In this document: positions 49,391 through 59,331 of the stretch, one piece after another
Position numbering within the stretch: the stretch's first letter is position 1
Layout: the number at the start of each line of letters is the position of its first letter
From: Methylobacterium sp. E-005
Lineage (GTDB): Bacteria; Pseudomonadota; Alphaproteobacteria; Rhizobiales; Beijerinckiaceae
Assembly (NCBI RefSeq): GCF_022829725.1
Contig: NZ_JAKSYG010000256.1
Span: 62,001 to 126,000, forward strand
Direction of reading: 5' to 3'
DNA length: 64,000 nucleotides
Notes under the pieces: generated by a model
Seen by the model: only the letters and a program-made list of their open reading frames with translations
Databases searched by the model: none
What the model was told of the DNA's origin: nothing
Position numbers and translations under genes: made by a program

Positions 49391-49801
49391 CGTGTCTCTG
49401 ACAGGGGTTTCGGTCGTGGGACGGGCATGCCGCCCAGCTCCGGCATAACGGTCGCCGATCAGCATGCAAGGGCGCGCGGGCGCATCACTGGTATATGGGT
49501 ATTCCAGAGCCGTTCCGCCCGTCCTGAATGGCTGCGTGATACGGGTGACTGCTTACAGACGGGGGTTCCTGCCTCCGCAACTGTGATCTAACCTGTTTGT
49601 CCACGTTGCGGGCTTTGGAGGGAGCCCATAAGGACAGCGAAGCTTCGCCGCCTACTCAGTTAAAGGGGGAGCGGCCGGGGAGCGGAGATCCTGCGTGCGG
49701 CGGACCTGTACGACCGCACGGACGCCCCCGGCAATCCAGGACGCGCACTGCGTCCGGCACAGTCGCGTCGACGGTCGAACAGGGCCCCGGGAGATACGAT
49801 C
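49391..49801. other. 411-bp region between recR and pckA
   Basis: Contains the divergent promoters of recR and pckA. GC falls at about 49490-49610. No gene or RNA is supported; a ribosome site CCGGGAGA precedes the TTG of pckA. Confidence 0.5.
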
Positions 49802-51421
<1,620 letters not shown>

Positions 51422-51429
51422 TCAGCACC

Positions 51430-51454
51430 GAGGGCGGCCCGGGCGGCCGCCCTC
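51430..51454. terminator. Bidirectional terminator between pckA and the kinase gene
   Basis: GAGGGCGGCC-CGGGC-GGCCGCCCTC, a perfect 10-bp stem with 5-base loop between two converging genes, overlapping the last codon of the kinase gene by two bases. Confidence 0.6.
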
Positions 51455-53204
51455 ACCGCGGCGGATGCGCGATCAGGATCCCCGCCAGCGTCAGCGCCAC
51501 GAGTCCCAGAACCAGCGACAGCAGCCGCCAGAACAGGAGCGGGTCGCGCTCCAGCAGGGCCGGCCGGCGGACATCCGTGAAAGCCGGGTTCGGATGCCGC
51601 AGGTCGTGGACGAATTCCGACAGCGCTCGGTAGCGCTTGAGCGGATCCGGATGCACCGCCTTCCGCAGCGCGCCGTCGACCCAGACGGGGAGGAGCGGCC
51701 GCACGGTCAGCGCCGAGGCGTAGCGCAGCCTGCGCTGGGCTGAGGCCGTGCGCGCCCGCGGCACCGCATCGCCATAAGGCAGCCGCCCCGTCAGCATCTG
51801 ATAGGCGATCACGCCGACCGAGAACACGTCGGAGGCGGCGGTAGACGCGAAACCCAAAAAACATTCCGGCGCCGTGTACTGCACCGTCCCGAGGATCTCG
51901 GCGGCATCGATCCGCGGATCACCCTCCACGACGCCGGCCACCTTGGTGGCGCCGAAGTCGATCACCTGCACGCTTCCGTTCGTGTCGATCAGGACGTTGT
52001 CGGGGCGCAGGTCCTGATGGACCATCTCCCGGCGATGAAAAGCCTGTACGCCCCGGGCGATCTGCTCGACGAGGCCGCGCACCGTCTCCAGCTCGGGCGT
52101 TGCGTGATCGCGCATCCACTGGGTCAGGGTCTGGCCCTCGACGTAGCGCATCACCGTGTAGAGATGGCTGCGGCGCCGCGCCGGCGGCTGGGCCTTCAGC
52201 ACGTGCGGGTTGTCGATCCGCCGGGCGATCCACTCCTCCAGGGCGAAGCGTTTGCGCTGGGCGGGGTCGTCGCGCAGATCGAGGGACAGCACCTTCAGGG
52301 CGACCCGCGCCCCGGTCTCCGCCTCGACCGCCAGATAGACGCGGCTGCGCGGGCCGGAATGGAGGATTCGCAGGAATCGGTAGCCGTCGAACTCGGCCGG
52401 CGGGTCGAGGAGCGGCGCGGGATCGAGCCCGTCGACATCCCCGAGAAGGTCGGCAGCCTCGCCCTCCGGCACGGCCTCGACCCGGACGATCTGGATCGTC
52501 AGGTTGTCGGGACTGCCGACCGCGTGCGCGGCGTCCACGATGGCCCGGGCTGCGGCATCGAGATCATCCGCGGCCATGATCGCGGCCACGATCTCCCGGG
52601 GGCGGACGTGCTCGTGGACGCCGTCCGTCGTGAGGACGAAGATGTCGCCGGCCGCGATGGCGAGGTTCTGGTAGTCGATCTCCGCCCGGCCGGTCACGCC
52701 GAGCGCCCGGCCGAGATAGGATTCCGCCGCCGAGACCACCACGCGGTGATCCTCGGTGAGCTGTTCCAGGGAACGGCCCGAGACGCGCCAGATCCGGCCA
52801 TCGCCGACATGGAACAGGTGAGCACCCCGTCCCTTCAGAATCAGGGCGTCGAAGGTGGTCACATAGCCCCTGTCGGCATCGTTGGGATCGATGCCGCGCC
52901 GTGTCTGCGCGTAGAGCCACGAATCGGTCGCTGCGATCACCCGCTGTGCAGCGTTCTTCACCGACCACGTGTCGGGGGTGGCGTAGTAATCGCTGAGGAA
53001 GCTCTTGACCGCGGTCTCGCTCGCCGCCGCGCCGGCCGCGCTGCTGCTGATCCCGTCGGCGAGCGCCACCGCGATGCCCTTGAGCCCGAGCGCCGGCGGC
53101 GCAGGCACAAGCGAGCCTTGAAAATCCTGGTTCTCGGCCTTCCGGCCAGCCGCGCTGTGCTGGCCGACCGTGACCGCGAGATCGTGCGACGGACCCGCGC
53201 TCAA
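51453..53204 (-). CDS. Fused PP2C phosphatase and Ser/Thr protein kinase, TTG start
   Basis: 583 residues. The first about 250 are a PP2C domain: VALADGISSSAAG, FVLTTDGVHEH and GSPDNLTIQIV carry the metal-binding Asp residues. The kinase domain (about 275-535) has ALKVLSLD, HQDLRPDNVL (Arg of HRD replaced by Gln), DFGATKV and QYTAPECF; the Gly-rich loop is loose (HSGPRSRV). One C-terminal membrane helix (LLSLVLGLVALTLAGILIA) anchors it. The only start that keeps PP2C whole is TTG 53204, which overlaps the ComM stop (TTGA). A single chain with both activities may set its own phosphorylation level. Confidence 0.88.
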   Translation of the reverse strand: MSAGPSHDLAVTVGQHSAAGRKAENQDFQGSLVPAPPALGLKGIAVALADGISSSAAGAAASETAVKSFLSDYYATPDTWSVKNAAQRVIAATDSWLYAQTRRGIDPNDADRGYVTTFDALILKGRGAHLFHVGDGRIWRVSGRSLEQLTEDHRVVVSAAESYLGRALGVTGRAEIDYQNLAIAAGDIFVLTTDGVHEHVRPREIVAAIMAADDLDAAARAIVDAAHAVGSPDNLTIQIVRVEAVPEGEAADLLGDVDGLDPAPLLDPPAEFDGYRFLRILHSGPRSRVYLAVEAETGARVALKVLSLDLRDDPAQRKRFALEEWIARRIDNPHVLKAQPPARRRSHLYTVMRYVEGQTLTQWMRDHATPELETVRGLVEQIARGVQAFHRREMVHQDLRPDNVLIDTNGSVQVIDFGATKVAGVVEGDPRIDAAEILGTVQYTAPECFLGFASTAASDVFSVGVIAYQMLTGRLPYGDAVPRARTASAQRRLRYASALTVRPLLPVWVDGALRKAVHPDPLKRYRALSEFVHDLRHPNPAFTDVRRPALLERDPLLFWRLLSLVLGLVALTLAGILIAHPPR

Positions 53205-54739
53205 GCAGCCGCCGCCGCGCTGTCGCCCCGGCCGCGGTAGGACAACGCCTCGGCGAGATGCATCCGACGCACCTGCGGCTCGCCGTCGAGATCGGCGAGC
53301 GTGCGAGCCACACGCAGCGTGCGGTGGAAGCCCCGGGCCGAGAGCCGCATGGTCTCGGCCGCTTGCCGGATCAGCGCCGTCCCCTCCGCATCGGGGCTCG
53401 CGACCTGCTCGATCAGGTTGGCCGGGCACGCGGCGTTGGTGGTCGCCGCGGGCAAGCCGCGCTCGCTGAACCGTGCCGCTTGGCGGGCGCGCGCCGCGGC
53501 GACGCGGGTGGCCGCTTCGCCGGAGCCCTCCGTCGGCGGCGGCAGGATCAGGTCGGCCGCGGTAACGGCCGGCACTTCGATGCGCAGATCGATCCGGTCC
53601 AGGAGCGGACCGGAGATCCGCGCCTGATACTGCGCCATGCAGCGCTCGTTCGGGCCGCGCCGGCAGGCATAGCCCGGTTCGAGGCCCTGGCCGCAGCGGC
53701 ACGGGTTCATGGCGGCGACCAGCTGGAACCGGGCCGGGTACGTCACCCGGTGGTTGGCGCGCGCGATCATGACCTCGCCGGTCTCCATGGGCTGACGCAG
53801 GCTGTCGAGCACCTGCGGGGTGAATTCGGGCAACTCGTCGAGGAACAGCACCCCGCCATGGGCCAGCGACACCTCGCCGGGGCGCGCCCCGAGGCCGCCG
53901 CCGACGAGGGCCGCCATGGAGGCCGAATGATGCGGCTGCCGGAACGGCCGGCGGTTCGAGAGGGCGCCGTCCTTCAGCGCGCCCGCCACCGACTGGATCA
54001 TCGAGATGTCGAGCAATTCGCGGGGCCCGAGCGGCGGCAGGATTGAGGGGAGGCGGGCGGCCAGCATCGACTTGCCCGAGCCGGGCGGGCCGTTCATCAG
54101 CAGGTTGTGGCCCCCGGCCGCCGCGACCTCCAGGGCGCGCTTGGCGCCCTCCTGGCCCTTGATGTCGGCGAGGTCCGGCAGCGGACCGCTCTGACCCGCC
54201 ATCGCGGGTTCTGGCCGGGCCATGACCTGGCTCCCCTTGAAATGATTGGCGAGCTGGATGAGCGAGCGCGGGGCGAGCACGTCGAGATCGCCGCCCGCCC
54301 AGGCCGCCTCCGGTCCGGTGGCGGCCGGACAGATCAGCCCGAGGCCACGCTCGGCCGCCGCGATGGCCGCCGGCAGCACGCCGTTCACCGCCGTGATGCT
54401 GCCGTCCAGCGCGAGTTCGCCCAGCACGCAGTAGCCGGCGAGCGCATCCGCCGGGATCGCGCCGATCGCCGCCATCACGCCCAGCGCGATCGGCAGGTCG
54501 TAGTGCGAACCCTCCTTCGGAAGGTCGGCCGGGGCGAGGTTCACGGTGATGCGCTTGGCCGGCAGCGCAAGACCCGAGGCGATCAGTGCGCCGCGCACCC
54601 GCTCGCGGGACTCGCCCACCGCCTTGTCGGGCAGGCCGACCACGTTGAACACCACCGAGCCGGTGATGATCTGCACCTGCACGTCCACCGCCCGCGCCTC
54701 GATGCCCTCGAAGGCCACGGTGGCGACACGGGTGACCAT
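53201..54739 (-). CDS. comM: YifB/ComM family Mg chelatase-like AAA+ protein
   Basis: 512 residues. The N-terminal domain (about 1-170) has VGLPDKAVGESRERVRGAL and NLAPADLPKEGSHYDLPIAL, the Lon-like ChlI fold. The AAA core has Walker A GPPGSGKS (217-224), the helix-2 insert DISMIQSVAG, Walker B VLFLDELPEF, and a zinc-like PCRCGQG...CRRGPNERC segment. The end has LSARGFHRTLRVARTLADLD. ComM in naturally competent bacteria drives branch migration in transformation. It is coupled to the PP2C-kinase gene downstream. Confidence 0.95.
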   Translation of the reverse strand: MVTRVATVAFEGIEARAVDVQVQIITGSVVFNVVGLPDKAVGESRERVRGALIASGLALPAKRITVNLAPADLPKEGSHYDLPIALGVMAAIGAIPADALAGYCVLGELALDGSITAVNGVLPAAIAAAERGLGLICPAATGPEAAWAGGDLDVLAPRSLIQLANHFKGSQVMARPEPAMAGQSGPLPDLADIKGQEGAKRALEVAAAGGHNLLMNGPPGSGKSMLAARLPSILPPLGPRELLDISMIQSVAGALKDGALSNRRPFRQPHHSASMAALVGGGLGARPGEVSLAHGGVLFLDELPEFTPQVLDSLRQPMETGEVMIARANHRVTYPARFQLVAAMNPCRCGQGLEPGYACRRGPNERCMAQYQARISGPLLDRIDLRIEVPAVTAADLILPPPTEGSGEAATRVAAARARQAARFSERGLPAATTNAACPANLIEQVASPDAEGTALIRQAAETMRLSARGFHRTLRVARTLADLDGEPQVRRMHLAEALSYRGRGDSAAAAA

Positions 54740-54879
54740 AGGTGGAGAATCCTCGAAGCGCGAAGCCGCGTAGATGTGCGGGAGAATCGCAAGGCGCTCA
54801 AGAGGATCGGCGGCGGGACGGAACACCGGCTCCGCATTCCTGTTCACAGCCGGCAACACGCATCGGAACGGAGACCCAC

Positions 54880-55140
54880 ATGCGCCTCGCCCCGCCCCTT
54901 CTCGCCTTGGCCCTCCTGGCCGGGACCGGCCTCGTCGCCCGGGCCGACGAGAAGCTGCCGCCCGATCAGCAGGCCAAGGTCGAAGCCATGCTCAAGCAGG
55001 AGGGCTTCACCAAGTGGGAGGAGATCGAGCTCGACGACGGCATGATCGAGGTCGACGACGCGATCGACGCCAGCGGCAAGAAGTTCGACCTGAAGCTCGA
55101 TCCCAAGACCCTGACGATCGTGAAGCGCAAGGCCGAGTAG
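54880..55140 (+). CDS. Periplasmic PepSY-domain protein
   Basis: 86 residues: signal peptide (LAPPLLALALLAGTGLVARA), then one small PepSY-type domain (KVEAMLKQEGFTKWEEIELDDGMIEVDDAIDASGKKFDLKLDPKTLTIV), an alpha/beta hairpin like those that inhibit peptidases. Short members are common as exported solo domains. Function unknown. Confidence 0.82.
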   Translation: MRLAPPLLALALLAGTGLVARADEKLPPDQQAKVEAMLKQEGFTKWEEIELDDGMIEVDDAIDASGKKFDLKLDPKTLTIVKRKAE

Positions 55141-55187
55141 GCCACGCGATGGCGACGCTTGCGTTCGGCGGGCAGCCCGGCCATATA

Positions 55188-55292
55188 GCCGGCGGGGGGT
55201 TGGCGAGGGACGTTTCACTCGCCAACCGGGTCAGGTCCGGAAGGAAGCAGCCCTAACGAGACCGAGCGGGTCTTCGTCCAGCCTCCCACCTC
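55188..55292 (+). ncRNA. ffs: Signal recognition particle RNA (4.5S type)
   Basis: About 100 nt hairpin. The diagnostic domain IV is GGUCAGGUCCGGAAGGAAGCAGCCC, with the GGAA tetraloop and asymmetric loop that Ffh binds. The outer arms GGGUUGGCGAGGG... and ...CCAGCCUCCC pair. It lies 40 bp before dnaX, a well-known place in proteobacteria. Ends are approximate. Confidence 0.96.
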
Positions 55293-55325
55293 ATTCTCGC
55301 GCGCGGCAGCCCGATCCCGACCGGC

Positions 55326-57188
55326 ATGGACGCTTCGACCGGCACGCCTGACGACGAGCCGGGCCTGCCCGGGTTTCCAGCGCCCGTCGCCGCGGCGACG
55401 CCCTACCGCGTACTGGCGCGCAAATACCGCCCCACCCATTTCGGCGACCTGATCGGCCAGGAGGCGATGGTCCGCACCCTCGCCAACGGGTTCGCGGCCA
55501 ACCGCATCCCGCAGGCCTGGATGCTTACGGGCGTCCGCGGCGTCGGCAAGACCACGACGGCGCGGATCCTCGCCCGCGGCCTCAACTACGCCCTGGCCGG
55601 TCGGCCCGAGACCGGCCCGACCGTGTCGATGCCGGAACTCGGCCTGCACTGCGCGGCGATCATGGAATCCCGGCACATGGACGTGCTGGAGATGGATGCC
55701 GCCTCGCATACCGGCATCGACGACGTGCGGGCGATCATTGACGGCATCCGCTACGGACCGGTCTCGGCGCGCTACAAGGTCTACATCGTCGACGAGGTCC
55801 ACATGCTGTCCGAGAAGGCGTTCAACGCCTTCCTGAAGACGCTGGAGGAGCCGCCGCCCCACGCCAAGTTCGTGTTCGCCACCACGGAAATCCGCAAGGT
55901 CCCGGTGACGATCCTGTCCCGCTGCCAGCGTTTCGACCTACGCCGGGTCGAGGCGCCGGTGCTCCACGCCCATCTTGCGAAGGTCTGCGCGGCTGAGCGG
56001 GTCGAAGCTGAGGACGAGGCTTTGGGCGCCATCGTGCGCGCCGCCGAGGGATCGGTGCGCGACGCCCTCTCGCTCCTCGACCAGGCGATCGCGCACGGCG
56101 CCGGGGCCGTTACCGCGCAGAGCGTGCGCGACATGCTGGGGCTGGCCGACCGCGCCCGGATCCTCGATCTGTTCGAGGCGGTGATGCGCGGCTCCGTACC
56201 GGCGGCTTTCTCCGAGTTGCGGGCGCAGTACGATTCGGGCGCCGACCCGTCGGTGGTGCTCTCGGACCTCGCGGCCTTCACGCATTTGGTGACGCGCCTG
56301 AAGGTGGTGCCCGAGACCGCCCAGGACCCGACGCTCAGCGAGACCGAGCGCGTCCGCGGCGGACAGTTTGCCGAAAAACTGTCGATCCGCGCCCTGTCGC
56401 GGGCGTGGCAGATCCTGCTCAAGGCGATCCCTGAGGTGCAGGCCGCGCCGCGTCCGCTGGCGGCGGCCGAGATGGCGATCGTGCGCCTCGCCTACGCGGC
56501 CGACCTCCCGACCCCGGACGAGGCGCTGCGCCAGTTGAAGGCCGAGGCCGCCACGGCTCCCGTCGACGAGCCTGCCCCGACAGGGCGTCCCGCGCTGCCG
56601 CCGATCCCGGATCTGCGCGGCGGGGGCTCGGCGGCGCTCGCTGCGGCGCCCCGGACGCTCCCCGCAGAGTCCGTCCCGACCGCCGCCCCGGTGGCGATGG
56701 CCGTACCGGCCGCACAACCCGCCCCCGTCGCGCCGCCGACGCTGCGGCTCGGACGGTTCGAGGATCTCATTGCCCTGGCGGATGCCAACCGGGACATTCT
56801 GCTGCGGACGGCCCTTGAACGGGACGTCCATCTCGTGCGCTTCGAAGAGGGACGGATCGAGTTCCGTCTCGCCCAGGGCGGTCGGCCGAGCCTCGCCACG
56901 GACCTTGCGGCGGCGATCGAGCGCTGGACCGGCCGGCGCTGGTCCGTCGCTCTTTCCAAGGAGGAGGGGGCGCCGACCCGTGATGCAGCGGCCCGGGCGG
57001 TGGTCGAGACCCGCCGGGAGAACGCCGCCGCGGATCCGTTCGTGCGCGAGGTGCTCACCCGCTTTCCCGGGGCCGAAATCGTCGACGTGCGCGAGACGGC
57101 CTCCGAGGCGCTTCCCACCGCCGAGCAGGAGATTCTCGGAGAGGGCGACGCGGCCCGGGTGGACGAGGTCGAGGACGACGATCGCTGA
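55326..57188 (+). CDS. dnaX: DNA polymerase III subunits gamma and tau
   Basis: 620 residues. Walker A GVRGVGKTT (about 69-77), DEVHMLSEKAFNAFLKTLEEPPPHAKFVFATTE (Walker B and sensor region), and VRDALSLLDQAI (sensor 2 Arg). The usual four-Cys zinc module is replaced by MPELGLHCAAIMESRHMDVLEMDAASHTG, with a single Cys, as in other alphaproteobacteria. No slippery AAAAAAG is seen, so frameshifting to make gamma is not supported. The Pro/Ala-rich linker and C-terminal domain bind polymerase and helicase. Followed by ybaB. Confidence 0.97.
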   Translation: MDASTGTPDDEPGLPGFPAPVAAATPYRVLARKYRPTHFGDLIGQEAMVRTLANGFAANRIPQAWMLTGVRGVGKTTTARILARGLNYALAGRPETGPTVSMPELGLHCAAIMESRHMDVLEMDAASHTGIDDVRAIIDGIRYGPVSARYKVYIVDEVHMLSEKAFNAFLKTLEEPPPHAKFVFATTEIRKVPVTILSRCQRFDLRRVEAPVLHAHLAKVCAAERVEAEDEALGAIVRAAEGSVRDALSLLDQAIAHGAGAVTAQSVRDMLGLADRARILDLFEAVMRGSVPAAFSELRAQYDSGADPSVVLSDLAAFTHLVTRLKVVPETAQDPTLSETERVRGGQFAEKLSIRALSRAWQILLKAIPEVQAAPRPLAAAEMAIVRLAYAADLPTPDEALRQLKAEAATAPVDEPAPTGRPALPPIPDLRGGGSAALAAAPRTLPAESVPTAAPVAMAVPAAQPAPVAPPTLRLGRFEDLIALADANRDILLRTALERDVHLVRFEEGRIEFRLAQGGRPSLATDLAAAIERWTGRRWSVALSKEEGAPTRDAAARAVVETRRENAAADPFVREVLTRFPGAEIVDVRETASEALPTAEQEILGEGDAARVDEVEDDDR

Positions 57189-57262
57189 GGCTTCGGCCCG
57201 GCCATGGATGGCGGGCTGGCCCGTACCCAGATCAGACGACGACAGTACAGGGAGGAGTTCCG

Positions 57263-57586
57263 ATGCGTGATCTGATGGGCATCATGAAGCAGGCCCAGGC
57301 CATGCAGGAGAAGATGGCCAACCTGCAGTCCGAAATGGATCAGATCGAGGTCACCGGCGCGTCCGGTGGCGGCTCGGTTCATGTCACCATGACGGCCAAG
57401 GGTCAGATGAAGGGGATCACGATTGATCCCGCGCTGATGGTCGCGGACGAGCGTGAGATCCTGGAGGATCTGATCGTGGCCGCCTGCAATGATGCCCGCG
57501 GCAAGGCGGAGGCGACGATGCAGGAGCATATGGCCGAGTTGACCAAGGGGCTGCCCCTGCCGCCCGGGATGAAACTGCCGTTCTAA
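57263..57586 (+). CDS. ybaB: YbaB/EbfC nucleoid-associated protein
   Basis: 107 residues. MRDLMGIMKQAQAMQEKMANLQSEMDQIEVTGASGGGSVHVTMTAKGQMKGITIDPAL is typical: a helix, then a beta sheet around VHVTMTAKG. Dimeric DNA-binding tweezer. GGAGGAG ribosome site. 74 bp after dnaX, the standard pair. Confidence 0.97.
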   Translation: MRDLMGIMKQAQAMQEKMANLQSEMDQIEVTGASGGGSVHVTMTAKGQMKGITIDPALMVADEREILEDLIVAACNDARGKAEATMQEHMAELTKGLPLPPGMKLPF

Positions 57587-57593
57587 GCGGCCT

Positions 57594-58313
57594 TCAGCCG
57601 TCGAGCTCGGGATAGCGCCGGAAGATCCCGTCCTCATTGAACGGGATCCGCCGCTCGCTCGACAGATAGGCGGCGATCCGGGGGCGCTGCGCGACGGCGG
57701 CATGCAGCCGTTCCACCTGCGGCGCAGACTGTAGCGCCACCGCGGTGGCCTTCGGGAAGGCGTAGTGCAGCCCATCGACGAGCTGGAACAGCGACAGGTC
57801 CGCGTAGGTCAGATCCGCGCCGACCAGTCCTGTGCCGCCGTTGGCCGCGAGCACGCGTTCAAAATAGCCGAGGAATTTCGGCAGCCGGGTCTTCCGGAAT
57901 CCGGCCGCCCGGCGCAGCGCCTCTGGCCTCTGGTCCGTGTAGTAGAGGTCGACGCCGAGCGGGTGGTGCGTGTCGTGCACCTCGTCCACGGCATCCGCGA
58001 TGGTGAGCTGGAGCTGATGCGTCCAGATCCGGTCGCGCTCGGTGGTGCCCGCGAGTCCGAGGCGCGGGCCGAGATGAAGCAGGATTGCGGCGCTCTGCCC
58101 GATGACGAGATCGCCGTCGCGCAGGAAGGGAGGCGCGAAGGGCGGGCGCGGATTTTTGGGATCCGACAGGCGGTCGAGCATCGGATCGATGCCGCCCGCA
58201 TCATCGTCCTGACGGACGACATCGATATAATCGACGCCCGCTTCTTCGAGAGCGAGACGGACGAACTCGCCGCGCCCCTGGATCATCGGCCAGTAGTGAA
58301 GCTCGTAGCTCAT
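57594..58313 (-). CDS. Glutathione S-transferase family (sigma-like)
   Basis: 239 residues. YELHYWPMIQGRGEFVRLALEEAGV is the N-terminal thioredoxin fold start with the sigma-class Arg-Gly region, and GQSAAILLHLGPRLGL binds glutathione. The C-terminal domain has LTYADLSLFQLVDGL. Cytosolic; substrate unknown. Converges on ybaB, ending 7 bp away. Confidence 0.88.
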   Translation of the reverse strand: MSYELHYWPMIQGRGEFVRLALEEAGVDYIDVVRQDDDAGGIDPMLDRLSDPKNPRPPFAPPFLRDGDLVIGQSAAILLHLGPRLGLAGTTERDRIWTHQLQLTIADAVDEVHDTHHPLGVDLYYTDQRPEALRRAAGFRKTRLPKFLGYFERVLAANGGTGLVGADLTYADLSLFQLVDGLHYAFPKATAVALQSAPQVERLHAAVAQRPRIAAYLSSERRIPFNEDGIFRRYPELDG

Positions 58314-58344
58314 CGCCGGACGGCTCCCCGCCTACGGCGCTGGC

Positions 58345-58791
58345 TCAGTTGCCCGCCGCGCTGTCCTCGCTGGTCTTCTCGGGCGGCGGCTCGGCGCTGG
58401 CGACGGTCTTGCGGGCCAGCACCGGCTGAAGCCGCTCGGCGAGCTGCTGGTCAAGGTGCTTGGCATAGGCGGTCTTGAAGTAGCGCTCGCCGGTCTTCGC
58501 CCCGTAGATCTGATCGTGCGCCTGAATCATCGCGGCGACCTCCGGACGGCAGAGGAAGCCCGTGATGCCCACCGCCTCGTACCAGCGACCGGCGCGTGCC
58601 TCGGCGGTGGCCTTGGGGTTCGACAGGACCGTGTCGGCGAAGCACGCGGTGGCCGCCTGCCGGAGCGGAGCCAACACTTTCTCGGCCTCGGCCTGATTCA
58701 CCGTCTGCACGGGAGGGTGCCGGTGGGAGCGCGCCTGTGCCGTCGACACGAGCGCAAGGACGGAGAAAAACGCGAGGATCGAAGTTTTCAT
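58345..58791 (-). CDS. Exported hypothetical protein
   Basis: 148 residues with a signal peptide (MKTSILAFFSVLALVSTAQA) and a mature helical part with AEKVLAPLRQAATACFADTV and two Cys (TACFAD, FLCRPE). The end is Pro/Glu/Ala-rich. Not recognised as a named family; 31 bp after the GST stop-start boundary, on the same strand. Confidence 0.65.
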   Translation of the reverse strand: MKTSILAFFSVLALVSTAQARSHRHPPVQTVNQAEAEKVLAPLRQAATACFADTVLSNPKATAEARAGRWYEAVGITGFLCRPEVAAMIQAHDQIYGAKTGERYFKTAYAKHLDQQLAERLQPVLARKTVASAEPPPEKTSEDSAAGN

Positions 58792-58958
58792 GCGGCGGCC
58801 TCGTCGGGGATCCGAACCGTGTTCAGCATTCCCTCATGATTGCGTCGGGAACGCGGCTGACACGGCATCGTCCGGGCCTGCTTTCGGGCAACAGCGCGGT
58901 TGTTCCATGACGCAAGGTCGCAGCCTCAGCTGCGCCGTTCGGCATTGCAATGCCCGCT

Positions 58959-59300
58959 TCATGCGAGCGCCCCCGAGGTGACCCAGGTGCCGGCGCCGAA
59001 TCCAGTCCGTCGCAGGCGCCCGCGCACGTCCGCCGTCGCGGTACCGTTGGAGATCGAGCCGCGGACAGTCCCGTCTCCGGCGACGCTGCCCTGTACCGTC
59101 AAAGCCGTGCCGAGAAAGCGTGCGACGCCGTGCTCGATCCGGATGGGATAGCGGTAGGCCCGGTCGCAGAGTCCCGCTTCGGTGACGATCCCGACGCTGC
59201 ACGTGCCGTCATAGCGGCCTGGGATCGGCACGCTGCGGGGAAGGGCCATGGCTTGACCGGTTCCCGCAAGGATCGGGAGCGTGGCGATCAGGCGCGTCAT
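58959..59300 (-). CDS. Exported hypothetical beta protein
   Basis: 113 residues: signal peptide (ATLPILAGTGQAMA) then a Gly/Thr/Val-rich beta-sheet domain, GRYDGTCSVGIVTEAGLCDRAYRYPIRIEHGVARFLGTALTVQGSVAGDGTVRGSI. Two Cys probably bond. The pattern with G-x-V-x-G-S repeats occurs in many exported proteins of this order. Function unknown. Confidence 0.6.
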   Translation of the reverse strand: MTRLIATLPILAGTGQAMALPRSVPIPGRYDGTCSVGIVTEAGLCDRAYRYPIRIEHGVARFLGTALTVQGSVAGDGTVRGSISNGTATADVRGRLRRTGFGAGTWVTSGALA

Positions 59301-59331
59301 ACGGCGTCGGTTCGGCTTGAGGGGAGCTGTG

